Of a DNA stretch of 64,000 nt, positions 11,090 to 23,400 are shown in pieces. The DNA comes from Nissolia schottii. Lineage: Eukaryota; Streptophyta; Magnoliopsida; Fabales; Fabaceae. The stretch covers positions 25,684 to 89,683 of the forward strand of contig QANU01111830.1 in the NCBI GenBank assembly GCA_003254905.1. Reading direction: 5' to 3'. Every line of letters starts with the position of its first letter. The stretch's first letter is position 1. A program made the translations under genes and the position numbers. The notes beneath the pieces were generated by a model. The model was not told the DNA's origin, did not search any database, and was given only the letters and a program-made list of their open reading frames with translations.

Positions 11090-12540
11090 CCTTTTATCAT
11101 TCTTTGATCTGTTGCATTAGGGATGATTGGGCCCAAATGTGAGCCAATAACCCTCTTGAGTTACTTACCCCAAAAACTATATTGCTTTCCTCAAGGTCAT
11201 GGATTTCTCTGGCCAACCTATGCTTTATCGGTGCAACGTGAGCCAAACTTCCCCCAAACTTCCTACTTAAAGCATCAACCACTACATTGGTTTTATCCAG
11301 ATGGTACAAGATTGTGCAATCGTAATCCTTCAGTAGTTATAACCACCTGTGTTGTCTTAGATTCAAATTCTTCCTATTGAAAATATAGTTAAGACTTTCA
11401 TGATCAGTGTAGATGTCACATGATTTACCGTACAAATAATGCCTCTAGACCTTTAAGACAAAGACCATCGCCGCCAATTCTAGATAATGTGTGGGATAGT
11501 TTTGCTCATGTTTCTTAAGTTGTCTCGAAGCGTATACAATAACGTTGTGCTACATCAGGACACAACCAAGGCCAACTCTTGAAGCACTGTAGTATATTGA
11601 AAAACCACCAATACCAGAGGATACTAGAATTGGTGCTAAACTCAAGCAATCCTTGAAGTTTTGAAAACTCTCTGCGCAACGGTCAGTCAACTAAAACTTC
11701 ACACCTTTCTACGTCAACTTCGTCATCGGAGTGGTGATCCTAGAGAAATTCTCCACAAAGCGTCGATAGTAGCCTACTAACCCCAGAAAGCTTCTAATTT
11801 CTGATACTATCAAGGGTTCAGGCCATTATTGAATTGCTTCAACCTTCTTTGGATTCACCGAAATACCATCCTTAAAAACCACGTGGCCCACAAATGGTAC
11901 TTGGTCTAACCAGAACTCACACTTTGAGAGCTTGGCATACAATTGATGCTCTTTCATTGTTTGCAAAACCATTCGCAAATGTTGTTCGTGTTCCTCCCTG
12001 CTCTTTGAATGCACTAATATGTCGCCAATGAAGACTATGACGAACTGATCCAAGAAAGGCTTGAATACCCTATTTATTAAGTCCATAAAGGCTGACCATA
12101 AAGGCTGAGGGAGCGTTGGTCAGTCCAAAGGACATCACCAGAAACTCAAAGTGTCCATAACGAGTTCAAAATGTGGTCTTGGGAATATCTTCATTCTTTT
12201 ACCTTCAATTAATGGTAGCCCGATCAGAGGTCAATCTTAGAAAAACACGTGGCACCCAGAAGTTAGTCAAACAAGTCATCTATACGTGGTAATGGATAAC
12301 GGTTCTTGATGATAACCTTGTTAAGCTGTTTGTAATCAATGCACATTCACATTGATCCATCTTTCTTCTTGAAAAACAGGACTGACGCACCCCACGGTGA
12401 GGTGTTTCGTCTTATGAACCCCTTGTCCTAAAGTTCTTGCAATTGGTCTTTTAGCTCCTTCAACTCAGTGAAAACCATACGATAAGGAGGAATGGATATG
12501 GGTTTCACATCGGGTTCTAAATCAATTCCAAACTCCACCT
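11090..12540 (-). pseudogene. Gypsy reverse transcriptase-RNase H, broken
   Basis: Minus-strand pieces include IDYKQLNKV...RYPLPRIDDLFD at about 12270-12345. Next is the palm segment at 11826-12086 ([19 protein letters not shown], then LSKCEFWL and [10 protein letters not shown]). The RNase H connection at 11097-11309 reads YHLDKTNVVVDALSRK. The polymerase signature, normally YxDDI, is FIGDI here, so a catalytic aspartate is replaced by Gly. Several stops lie between the pieces. The family copies element RNA into DNA in cytoplasmic particles; this copy cannot. Confidence 0.88.
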
Positions 12541-12605
12541 TTCTCTAGCGGTTGTCTAGGAAGGACATTAGGAAAGACATCGAGAAACTCATCCACAATT
12601 GGAAT

Positions 12606-13240
12606 CTAGCCTACACTCATTGCCGATGCACCCTCTTCCCTAATTGCTGCCAGGAAGCCCTCACTGCCCTTGTCCATCAAATGCATCACATTCATAGAAG
12701 ATATCAAGCTAGATAACACTAAACAATTACTGCCCTTGAACTCTTGATCGTTTTGCCTAGAAACTTCAAATCTCACTACCTTAGCATGGCAATCGATCGT
12801 CGCATGACACGACACAAGCCAATGCATCCCAAGGATGACATCGAAATTCGACATAATTAACAACATTAAGTCTGCCGTGGATTTCATGTTGCCAACCTTG
12901 ATCAAACAAGACTTATGGATTGATTGAACTACGAGGGATTCTCCAGCAGGTGTCCCGACCAAAAATTGACATGCAAGAAAAACGGAGGCAGTTCCTTAAA
13001 TCGAACGATGAAGAATGGGGACATATAGGAATGGGTAGATCTCGGGTAAAGCAAAGCCATAGCATCAAACGAACATACATATATTAAACCTATGACAACA
13101 GTGTTTGACGCTTTGACATCCTGATCAGTCATTGCAAATAGACGGGCATTTCCCCTATTACCCCTACCACTGGATGTTCTGCCACCAAAGCCTTTGCTTC
13201 CTGGTCCTTTGCCTCCTGCACCCTTTCCAGTAGGAGCCAT
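12606..13240 (-). pseudogene. Gypsy aspartic protease region, active site lost
   Basis: The minus-strand reading contains the retropepsin-like fold of plant Gypsy elements. The first strand reads MALLYPRSTHSYMSP where DPGSTHS(Y/F)(I/V)S is expected. Downstream, FDVILGMHWL and HATIDCHAKVVRFE are well kept. The catalytic Asp and Gly of the D-x-G triad are both replaced (Y-P-R). A frameshift near 12950 separates the two halves. Confidence 0.82.
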
Positions 13241-13249
13241 TGAGCCACT

Positions 13250-14215
13250 CTAAGAGATTGTTTGAAAAGACTAAGTAGATGCGCCGACCTTGACTGTAAG
13301 TACTTTGAAAATGTGGGCAGTCCTTCTTGAAATGATCTACAACACCACAACTGTAGCATTCCTTAGTTCCAAACCTGTAGTCACCGGAGTGGGGGAGGCC
13401 ACAAGTTTGACACCAAGGCGTAGAATATCCTAAACTTCGCTAATTGAACAGTTGGCCATTGCCTGACTAAGTTCGTGACATATGAGGGTATGTCAGAGTG
13501 GACGCGAAGAAAGTGATTCTGCTTGATGCGGCTCATTGCTGGTTGTGTTGACCTTGGCCCTTACCTGTATTGAGTTTCCAGAAACCTTGCCTGTTGACCT
13601 TGTTTTCGGTCTCTATTACCGATGCCTTGCGTTCATTGTTATCAGGCTCAATACAGAGCGCCATGTTCATCGATTGCGCATAAGTGAGGGTGTTTGTATG
13701 AGATGACATATCATTGTAATAATCCCTGGGCAACCACGCCACACCTTAGCGGTTGTTGCCACGAGCTCAAGGGTTGCTCCAGATAGTCAAGTGAACTCTT
13801 CATCATACTCAGTGACCGTCATGCCCTAGTCAACGTCAACTTCAAAAATTATTATAGCATCTTATCGGTCCTACTTGAGGGATGAATCGCTCGTGTAGAC
13901 CCTCTACGAACTCCTCGCAAGTAGGTAGAGAATCTAGTGCAAAACCTTTGATGAACTCCTAGTGCCATAACTCTGTTTGTCGTCTCAGCTGATAGCTAGC
14001 CAACTCTGCCGCTTTGACAGATGAGATAGGAGAATATCTATTTTCTTCTTAATTTTTTTGAGGAACTCTTGTGGATCCTCCTCTGAAATCTTGTCGAAGG
14101 TGGGGGGGATTTGGACAATTGAAATGGTCGAGCACCGCATCTTTTGAAACTCGTATTTCAGGCCGCGGTTTGCTAGCCCTAACCTGTTTTGTAAGTGCAT
14201 CTTCCATGTTAGCCA
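13250..14215 (-). pseudogene. Gypsy gag with CCHC zinc knuckle, frameshifted
   Basis: The minus strand starts near 14215 (a MANMEDALTKQ-like reading) and shifts frame within the first 60 residues into VQIPPTFDKISEEDPQEF. Further gag pieces lie at 13533-13742 (MAWLPRDYYNDM, SMNMALCIE). A complete CX2CX4HX4C knuckle (CYSCGVVDHFKKDC) is readable at about 13310-13350. It would bind element RNA in the particle. Confidence 0.8.
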
Positions 14216-14493
14216 TAACTCATTCTAAATATCTCAGTCAAGCCCTATTGCTTGAAGAGTCACTGTTAAGGTGACGATGAATGAACTTGGAAGTCATCTG
14301 AACCAACTAGAAGATGATAAGATTAGGACAGGAATTAAAAAAAGACTTTGACTTTCTACTGATTCTAAAAGTGACTGACTCTTCCTAAAGGTCTCAAGTA
14401 GTGTCGCGTCCTATGGAAATAAGTGCGCTTCCATTCACATAATCGCGATGTTACTTGAGATCACTTGTTGCACATATACATATGAAAACTTAT

Positions 14494-14506
14494 GGCTCTG
14501 ATACCA
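14494..14506 (-). promoter_or_regulatory. Primer-binding site (initiator-Met tRNA) of the Gypsy element
   Basis: The minus-strand sequence TGGTATCAGAGCC is the standard complement of the 3' end of plant initiator methionine tRNA. It lies four bases inside the right LTR edge (14511), which fixes that LTR as the 5' LTR and the element as minus-strand. Confidence 0.9.
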
Positions 14507-14510
14507 ACTA

Positions 14511-15858
14511 TGTCACAACCCAAAAAGTCATGACCGACGCATGAGAGATATGATCCCTTATGCAAGCCTCAGCTTGTAATTTCTATGAAAACATTGTTAT
14601 TTAATAAAATAATTCAATAACTTAATTAAAATCCTTTCATAAATGAATAAATGAATCCATAAGTCACATCTTGGCACATAAATCCCTTACAAATTTTAAA
14701 AACATAACTAGAAAAAATATATATGCACAACAATACATGAAAATAGCATCTTCCTGCCTACGTGACTCTGGAGAACTATAGACATAAATAAAATAGCAAG
14801 TAGCTCTACCATAAAATGGAGCTCACAACTGACAATTGAACTAGACTATGGAACCAACAACACTATTTGAATAATAATGATAATAATAATTATAACAATA
14901 ATAATAATTTTCAAACTTCTGAATATCTGGGGAGATATCTGTCTTAGATTTCTATCCTAGCCTCATGGCATGCTTAAAACTTAACATTCCGAGCCTCACG
15001 GTGTGCTATCTGCTTGAGTCTGACGATGTGATATCTGTCCGAGCCTCATAGTGTTAATCTCTAAAAATCATAATACACATCATGCAACACATGCAATGCC
15101 TTACTTACTATTAATTGGTCTCACGTGTAAATTAAAAGGATTTCATGAGTTCATAAATATTTTTCATGAAATATTTCTAAAACTAATCTTCCTTGGACAT
15201 TCTAAAATATTTTCTAATAATATTCTCACAAAGTTATATCATAAACTTGCTCGTAATAAAATATCGTTCATGAAAATAATTATAAATGGTCGTTAAAATA
15301 AGCCATGAGAAACTACCACTCACCTGGAGTTTCCAAAACTCCCACGTTGATAACCGATGCCTCCTGTGGAATATCACTCCTCATTGTTGATTCAAAAGTC
15401 TCACAAGTATTATACCTCACATTTGTTTTCCTCTCGTTCCTCACTCACAAACGCAAGGAAAGAAAATTTTCTACTTCTTGTACTGAGGACAATTTACATA
15501 AAAGGCTAAGTCTTTTATAAAAGAAATTGGGCAAGGAGCATGTCAAACACGTTTTTGATTTTCTTTCTAACATTTATTATTACTTGCTATAGTAACCAAT
15601 CAGGCTCATCGACATTTAAATTTTCTTTGCAACTTTGTCTCATCATGTTTTTCACCTCTAGGAGCATTGAAGAGTTGTAGGTATTCGTCAATCAAACAAA
15701 TATTACTTGACATGTTTAGTTGAAAAATAAGTCACAAAATCTCTACTTGCAATTATAAGGTGAAAACAAATAATAATAACATAATGTAAATGAGCAATAT
15801 GATAAAAAAAATAATACAAAAATAATAAAACATGTCAAATCATGAACTAACTTTCTTA

Positions 15859-15901
<43 letters not shown>
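14511..15901 (-). repeat. Gypsy 5' LTR (right copy, outer end unresolved)
   Basis: It begins at tgtcacaaccc next to the primer-binding site and parallels the left LTR to about 15860. An (at)n run and the N gap follow, so the outer end is uncertain. It lacks a stretch present at about 9110-9235 in the left copy. Confidence 0.75.
15863..15901. repeat. (AT)n microsatellite
   Basis: An uninterrupted ta dinucleotide run immediately precedes the sequencing gap. Confidence 0.95.
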
Positions 15902-15903
<2 letters not shown>

Positions 15904-15972
15904 CGTACCTGTTCTACAAAAGTATTAAAAAACTTTCAACAACTAACGAACTATCGGTAAATATGTTACTTT

Positions 15973-16127
15973 NNNNNNNNNNNNNNNNNNNNNNNNNNNN
16001 NNNNNNNNNNNNNNNNNNNNNNNNNNNNNNNNNNNNNNNNNNNNNNNNNNNNNNNNNNNNNNNNNNNNNNNNNNNNNNNNNNNNNNNNNNNNNNNNNNNN
16101 NNNNNNNNNNNNNNNNNNNNNNNNNNN
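15973..16127. other. Assembly gap (155 N)
   Basis: A run of n. Open frames crossing it are meaningless. Confidence 0.99.
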
Positions 16128-17494
16128 ATATAACGTGTATGTATATAAAATTCAAATAATTTATGCACAGTTCATAAATACAATACAATGCTCATATAAC
16201 TTTAATTTTTCCGTACTATTATATAGAATAAGTCAAAGAAACCATATATGATCATAAAGTCTATAGGTAAACTAAGCCAAAAAAGAAAAACTCGTTATTT
16301 TATTAGGACAATTTATGATGTCAATAGAAAAGAATAGGAAAGACTAAAAATTTATCAGGAGACCAATTTATGACTACTATCATAAACATGCATGATAGGT
16401 AGCATATCGTAGTATCATAACATGAGTAAAATAAAATAACTTGTAACAATAATTAATAAATTTTTATGGATGAGTATTAAATAATTATAATTATAAGCAT
16501 TAAATAAATAATGATTAACTTTAAAATAATAATAACCATAATTGTACCTTGCAAAAGTCCCAAAGTATTACACATAAGAACTTATGGCGACATGTTGAGT
16601 CCCAGAGTATTACACATAGGAACTTATGGCGACATGTGGTTGCTCATGAGAGATTTTGAAAGCCGTGAAATAAATTTGGGTACTATTCACATCGGAGGCC
16701 AACAATGAGAAAAACATAGCACAGGAAAAATTTAGGGTGTGGGTCAACCAAGAACTTAGGCCTTTTACAAGCTTTTGAGGTGGTGTTATGTGATGAACTA
16801 GACATCATTAGGCACGCTCACAATAAAACACATCAATAACTAAGTGTATACTTGGTAATAGATCATCTCAATTAAATTTCTTATTATGTGTTATCAAGTG
16901 TGATCTCTGACTGCAAATTGACAAGGTAAGCTCTATAAATGACATAAGCAACAACAATATTAATAGAAAAAGATCACATTTAACAGCACAAAAAATCCAA
17001 ACGAGAGAACATGGTTATTAAACTCACAAGTTAATACTCATGTAAACTCTGTTTTGGTAAACTCGTACAAGTTGAAGTAAACTCGTACGAGTTGAAGTAA
17101 ACTCTCGATTCTACTAGCGAGATTACGAGTTAAAATCTACCTACAAGTTTACGAGTTTATCTCAAAATGTACAAATTTTGTAACTTTGTTAGATACTTAC
17201 CTAACTTTGTTTATATTCGATAATATATGTTGAGTTTATTTAGCTAATTTCATATATTTATCATAATTGAACTATATTTTATTAAACTATAAAATAATAC
17301 AAATACTAAATACCACTATATGACAGTTTATTCGTCGTCAATAACTAAAACTTCTAGATAGAGCTGTACTTAAAGAGAATCCCACATTCAAGAGAAGGAA
17401 TATATAGAGTTGTTAGACGCGAAATTATATTTAACCCAACCTCTTGAGGATTTTTATTTTACTATTTAACTGCATAAACAGAAACTGAGCTTGG
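16128..17494. other. AT-rich intergenic DNA with two short tandem repeats
   Basis: No gene is seen. At about 16557-16640 a 43-bp word (cagagtattacacataggaa, cttatggcgacatgt) is present twice in tandem. At about 17057-17100 a 20-bp word (taaactcgtacgagttgaag) is present twice, inside an actcg/cgagt-rich patch that may be a decayed MITE. Part of the left side may be the outer end of the Gypsy LTR. Confidence 0.45.
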
Positions 17495-20400
17495 TCATGC
17501 AGAAGTAACAACTCCAGCTGCAGTCAGCAGAGGTACCAGCTTCCCCTGATTGTGCAAGTCAGTTGTTGCTGCACAAACACAAAAATCAAGATCACAATTC
17601 AAATAATTTTTTGCATTAAAATAAGAAACATGCCTAAATCCATTGAAAAATTTAGACAAAATCCCAAATTTGGTCTTGAAAAGAAAAACTGGAGGATGAA
17701 AGTAGCCTTTCAAGACTCGAAAGTTAATTTGAAGTCTTTCACACCATTCAAAATGTGACACTTCGGTCACTAAATGTATAAAATTTAGACCTCTCAATTT
17801 TGCATATTAGGCGAAAATGTCCTATTTTGCATTTTCAAGGACCAAATTGACTCACATTTTACATGCTAAGAGAACTATTGGACTGTCAAGTCTTAAATAC
17901 TACTTTGTCTCATGATATTTTGCTGGACCAAATTAGGGATTTATTCAAAATCTAAATCTTACCATCACAGCCACCAATGTGGTTTCCCCCAATGAACACA
18001 TATGGCACAGTTCGCTGACCAGTCCACTCACCTAGTGCTAATTGGATCTCACTTCCATCAGCTGCATAATGTCCAGCCACTTGGGTTAAGTTGCTTATTT
18101 TCACAGACAAAATTACACACAGAAGGAAACATGTAAAAAAAAAAAAAAAACGAAAGCCATAAATCATAGTAGAAGCATTCTCTGAACAAACGTAAATCAA
18201 ATTATTTTCTAGGAAAGAACTACGGAACTAGAGTTTATCGTGGCAACTAATCCCTGATACGGCGAATATTACTAATGTTTCTATTGGAGAAAGCTAAATC
18301 CAAAGTACTTTGACAAAAAGTCAATATAAGCCACGTTCGCCACATGCATAGTTTTAAACAAAACACACCATAACCATGTAATATCGATATGAAATTATAG
18401 GCACATATTTAACGCAATTGTTAACAGCATACAGGAGCCACGGCTGCAATCTGGACACTACAGGACATTGCAAGAAATAAACAAGGGGCCAAAATCAAAT
18501 GAAAATATGATCAGCAAAATTCAAGATCGAACTAACATGGCAGGGAACAAATCACAGAAAACAGTAATCAGTGAAACCTAAATCAGTTTGACTAGAAATT
18601 GGGGAATCATCTGACCAAAGCTGCGAAAAATACACACCTGTTGAAAACAAGAAAAATAAGAAGCTGCTGCTTGACAATTCCTGATTGCACCAGTGTTATG
18701 ACCCAACTTGGCCCAAATAGCAACAGAGAACTATAAAGAAGCTAAGGGTTGAGGAGGTAAAGGGGACTCAGGCAATTGGTATAATCTTAGTTCCGTAGCT
18801 TATTTCTCTGGTTTTCTCTCATCTCCTTGCTAGCTAATGAGTCCAATTTCTTGATCATCTTGCAGGTATGGTCATGAGGTTGATGGATCGTTGGTTTACC
18901 CTTCCTACTACTATTTTTTCTTAGCGATTGAGCTATACATTGTTTCTGCTGTCATTTACAGTCTATTGTAATTGAACTGAGATTGGGATTTATGATTCTG
19001 TGAGATGCTTCCATGTAATAGTTGATCTAGTTGCTACTTTGGTGCTATCGTTCCCCGCCATGCTGGCGGTTGCTTTCCATGGTGGTTCGGTGACCTCAAG
19101 CTCTCACATGGCTGATGATCTTGCCTTGGAAGATCTAGAGATTCTTGATAAAATGGATCAACGTCTTAAACAATCCAGGGCCTACTTGGATCGACAACAC
19201 AAAAAGAACATGGCTCGCTTCGATCAATTAGATCTACTCATTGCTAAGCTCTTAGCCTACTGTGGGAAGAACTCAAGATCGGAGGTAGCTCAATCCGTTT
19301 CAACTCTTCGATCTGCATCAATGGAGTTGGAACAAAGACGCCAACAGCTGAAATTACACAGCAAAAGAATTTTATCGATGGTAATTGCTCAGATCAACAT
19401 GACGATGAAATTGGTCTCACAACAGACTGAATTACGAAAATTGCGGAATAGACGATAGACCAGCAGACTATTGTCATCAATGGCATAGCTATGACAACAA
19501 AGGCAACTCCAAGTAGCAGCTTCTTGGTAGTCAATAATACAAGTGTCAAATTGATTGAAACCAATATTGGCTATACAACTTGGGACCTGGTACATTCAAT
19601 TCCTGCATCTAATCTTGTGATTAAGAACATAGTTGTTAGAATCGTATGGTTCACGGTTCGAACCGTACGACTCGATTCAGTTCAGGCCCTAAGCGAGTCA
19701 CGATTTGCATGTGAATCATAAAACTCCGTGAATCGGTACGATTCGGAACCACCGATTTAGTACCGATTCATACGATTCCAAGAACTCTCAGTTTTGATTT
19801 TTCTTTTGTTATTTTTTGTGTTTTTTTGGGTTTTTAAAGTTTTTAACCCGAGCCAAAGCCCAAATGGCCCAAACATTTAAAATTAAAAAATATTTCTAAA
19901 TTTTAAATGTTTCAAAATTTTAAAAAAAAAGGAAATTTAAGAGTTCTCTTCCCGAAGAAGCAATCCCTTCCTCTTCCTCTCCAAGTAACTCCTCCCAACG
20001 TCAGTGATAATCCCAACGTGCCTCCTTCCATCAACCTTCGGCTACCATCGACTTCGCACCATCATTGCCACGCCGCCAATGAGCAAGAACCTTCACAGGC
20101 CCTGTTTCTTGTGTGCTTGCACACACTGTTCATTCCCTCTCCTCTTCCTCTCCAAGCAATCGCTTCCTCTTCCTCTACACTGCACCTCTGTCTTCCTTGC
20201 ACAGCCATCAATCCCTGTCGTTCTGCCGCCGGCCATGCCCCGCCCCGGCAAGCACGTACCTACAGAGAGTTTTCAACCTCTGCTTTGTGTGCTACATTAC
20301 ATGTCCCTGTTTCTGTCCTGCTCCTCTGCTGTAGTATGGTACCATCTTCTCCATCATATTTTATTACATAAACAACAACTCTCTCCTTGCTTTGTTGGAA

Positions 20401-23400
20401 AAATTTTCTTTGCTGCTGATTCTTTTATCTGTGTTTTTGTGGTGGTTTGTTCTGTTCTCTGTTGTGTGCTGCTTCTTTTTTTAAGAAGCATCTCTTCTAA
20501 TGGCTCCTAAAGTGGCTTCTAATGTTAAGAAGACGGTAAGAAAGATGTTGGTTGGGAGCATTGTACTAGGGCAGATGAATGTAAAAGAATGAAAGTTAGA
20601 TGCAATTATTGTGGACTAATTATGTCGGGTGGTGTTTTTTGAATAAAACATCATTTAGCAGGAACTCATCAAGATTCAAGTCCATGCCCACAAGTTCCGG
20701 AGGAAGTGAGGAATTTATGCATGAAAATTTTGGAAGAAAAAGAAAAGGTGGAGGAGGAGGAGGATTTCTTTAAGGAAGACACAAGGCAACTCCTTTTGAT
20801 GGTTCACAAAACAAAGGATCTATGGAAGCCTTTGTTGTGAAGGGGAAAGGAGGAAGTAGCTCGTCTTACTCTAAGGCTAGACAACAAACTTTGAATGAGA
20901 TGGTGAAAGATAGAGAGATGGTTGTCAAAGATTAATGTAGCTGCATATATGGCAATGCTTAGTCATTTAACTTAGTCAAAAGTCCTCTATTTATACAAAT
21001 GGTAAAGTCGATATCTGAGTATGGAAGAGGTTTGAAGCCTCCAAGTTACCATGAGGTTAGGGTAACTTATTTAAAGAAGGAGGTTGATGCCATCAATTCA
21101 AAATTGGACATCTACAAGGCTGAATGGAAGAAAAAAAACTGTACTTTGATGTCAGATTTGGTGGACTGATGGGAAAGGCAGGAGTTTGATAAAATTTTTA
21201 GCCAATAGCCCAAGAGACACTGTATTCCTTAAGTCTATTGATGCTAGCGACTCAATCAAGGATACCGATAAGATGTTTGAAATGCTTGAAAAAGTGGTGG
21301 ATGAGATTGGAGAAGAGAGTGTGGCTCAGGTAGTCACTGATAGTGCCTTCGCCTTGTAGCTGTTGGGAGCAAACTAATGGCTAAAGAAAAGGTCTCTAAT
21401 GGAATCCATGCGCAGCACATTGCCTAGACTTGATTCTAGAAGATATTGGTAACTTGCCAGTATTTTTTGATACAATTAGAAACTCAAAGAAGATCACGGT
21501 CTTCATCTATAAGCACACTTGGTTGCTTAATTTGTTTAGAAGCTATTCTAATGGGACGGAGTTGACAAGGCCGGCTATTACTAGATTGCTACTTATCTCA
21601 CGTGGAAATCAGTTCTAGATCAAAAGGTAGCACTTCAGTTGATGTTTGCATCAGAGGATTGGAATAATAGCCCCTATGCCACTAAATATGATGGTGAAGT
21701 AGTTAGGGAGATTATCTTGGGAGCTTTAAGGCTTTGGAGATCTTTGACTAACTACTGCAATTGTGTTTCTCCCATTGTCAAAATTCTTAGACTTGTGGAT
21801 GGTGATTCAAAGCCATCCATGGGTTACAGATATGAAGCAATTGATAGAGCAAAGGAACAGATAGTGAATACTTTTCAAAATTTCGAGAAGAAATACAAGA
21901 AAGTTTGGGATATTGTTGATAAGCGATGGGATTATCAACTCCATAGACCTCTTCATGCAGCCGGATACTACCTTAATCCTAGGTAACAATTTATTTATCC
22001 ATTCCTTTATTGCATTAACAAATCAAAGAGTATTATTCATTTATTATTACTATTTGAGTATTACATGTATTAGACTATTAATATTAATTTTATAATTTTC
22101 AACAATTCTATAGGCTTCATTATGACACAAGGTTTAATGCGGATGGTGAGGTAAGGACTAGGTTGCACGGAGTGATGGATAAGTTTACTCTAGGACTAGA
22201 TACAAGTGTGAAAATCATTGTCCAACTTGCCAAATTTGACAAGGCTGAGGGAATGTTTGGATGTGACTTAGCAATTGCTACTAGAGACAAGATGCAGCCT
22301 GGTATATTTTATTGTTTTTTTTTCTTTATTTTTGTGTTTGACCGTTTGGTACATTCCAATATACTTATTGGCAACATTTTTTCCCCTCTTTTTTAAGCTT
22401 TAAGGTGGAGTAGTTTTGGAGTGGAATGCAAGGAGCTCCAAACTTTTGCCATCCATGTGCTAAGTCTCACGTGTAGTGCTACAGGGTGTGAGAGGAACTG
22501 GAGTGTGTTTGAACAGATCCACTCCAAGAAGAGAAACCGTTTAGAGCAACAAGGGCTCAATAATCTTGTATTTGTGAAATACAATCTTAATCTTGAGGCA
22601 AGACAAAATATTAGAGAAGAAAAAGGAGAGACATATGATCCCATTTGTCTTTCTGACATGGGAGATGATGATGAATGGATCACAAAAGTAGAGGAGCCTT
22701 GCCTTGATGATTTGGAGCAAGATAAATCTTGGATGGATGTCCAAGAGTGCTTCAATATTGAAGAAGGAGCTCCAAATACAAAGAGAAAGAGAGGTAGAAA
22801 TTTATTAAGTTCACTTAAATCCTATCTTCTTACATTGCTTAAGAAATTTACATATTACAATTTACATTGTATGTTTAGGACCAAGAAACCTTAATCCTAT
22901 CTTCTTACATTGCTTAAGAAATTTACAGGGCCAAGGGAAAAGGCATACAAATTGTTGAAGTGGAAGGTAGTCAAGGCACTAAAGATAATGGTGGTGATGA
23001 TGAAAATGAAGATGAAGACTTGATTGTGGTTGATGATAGCACTCAAGTAATTAATGACTATGATGATCTGGATCTTTAAGTGAATGAGAGTTGAAGAACC
23101 TAATCCTTTATTTGGTATTTTGGTTTTAGGGAATGAATTTGGTATTTTGGCATTCATGTGAATATGATATAATCATGATTCATGACCTTTAAGATGTTTA
23201 TGTTTATGATGGTATTTTGGTATTAGGGAATGGATTTAGCTTATAATACTTTACTATTTCTTCAATTATTATACTACTTATTAGGTTATTTGCTACTTTT
23301 TAAGCATTTCCTCTATGTTCTATATGTGTATTTTTGTTATTTAGGCTTTTTACGAATATGTTCCTGAATCTTACGATTCGAAATGATTCACGATTCAAAA

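Larger units (their letters stand above)
8482..15901 (-). mobile_element. Ty3/Gypsy LTR retrotransposon, decayed, minus strand
   Basis: Two long related LTRs (8482-10040 and 14511 to at least 15901) flank gag, zinc knuckle, protease, reverse transcriptase, RNase H and integrase remnants, all on the minus strand in the Gypsy order PR-RT-RH-IN. The primer-binding site is next to the right LTR. The right end is obscured by an (at)n run and the 155-base gap at 15973-16127, so the true boundary and target duplication cannot be read. The element sits in the Copia element that ends at 8481. Confidence 0.85.

Noticed and set aside
15914..16188. Open frames spanning the N run
   Set aside because: They consist mostly of unknown residues across an assembly gap.
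19907..20510. Open frames of 154 and 168 residues upstream of the hAT transposase
   Set aside because: They overlap in different frames, are Pro/Ser/Cys/Leu-rich, and occupy the transposon leader; no motif supports coding.
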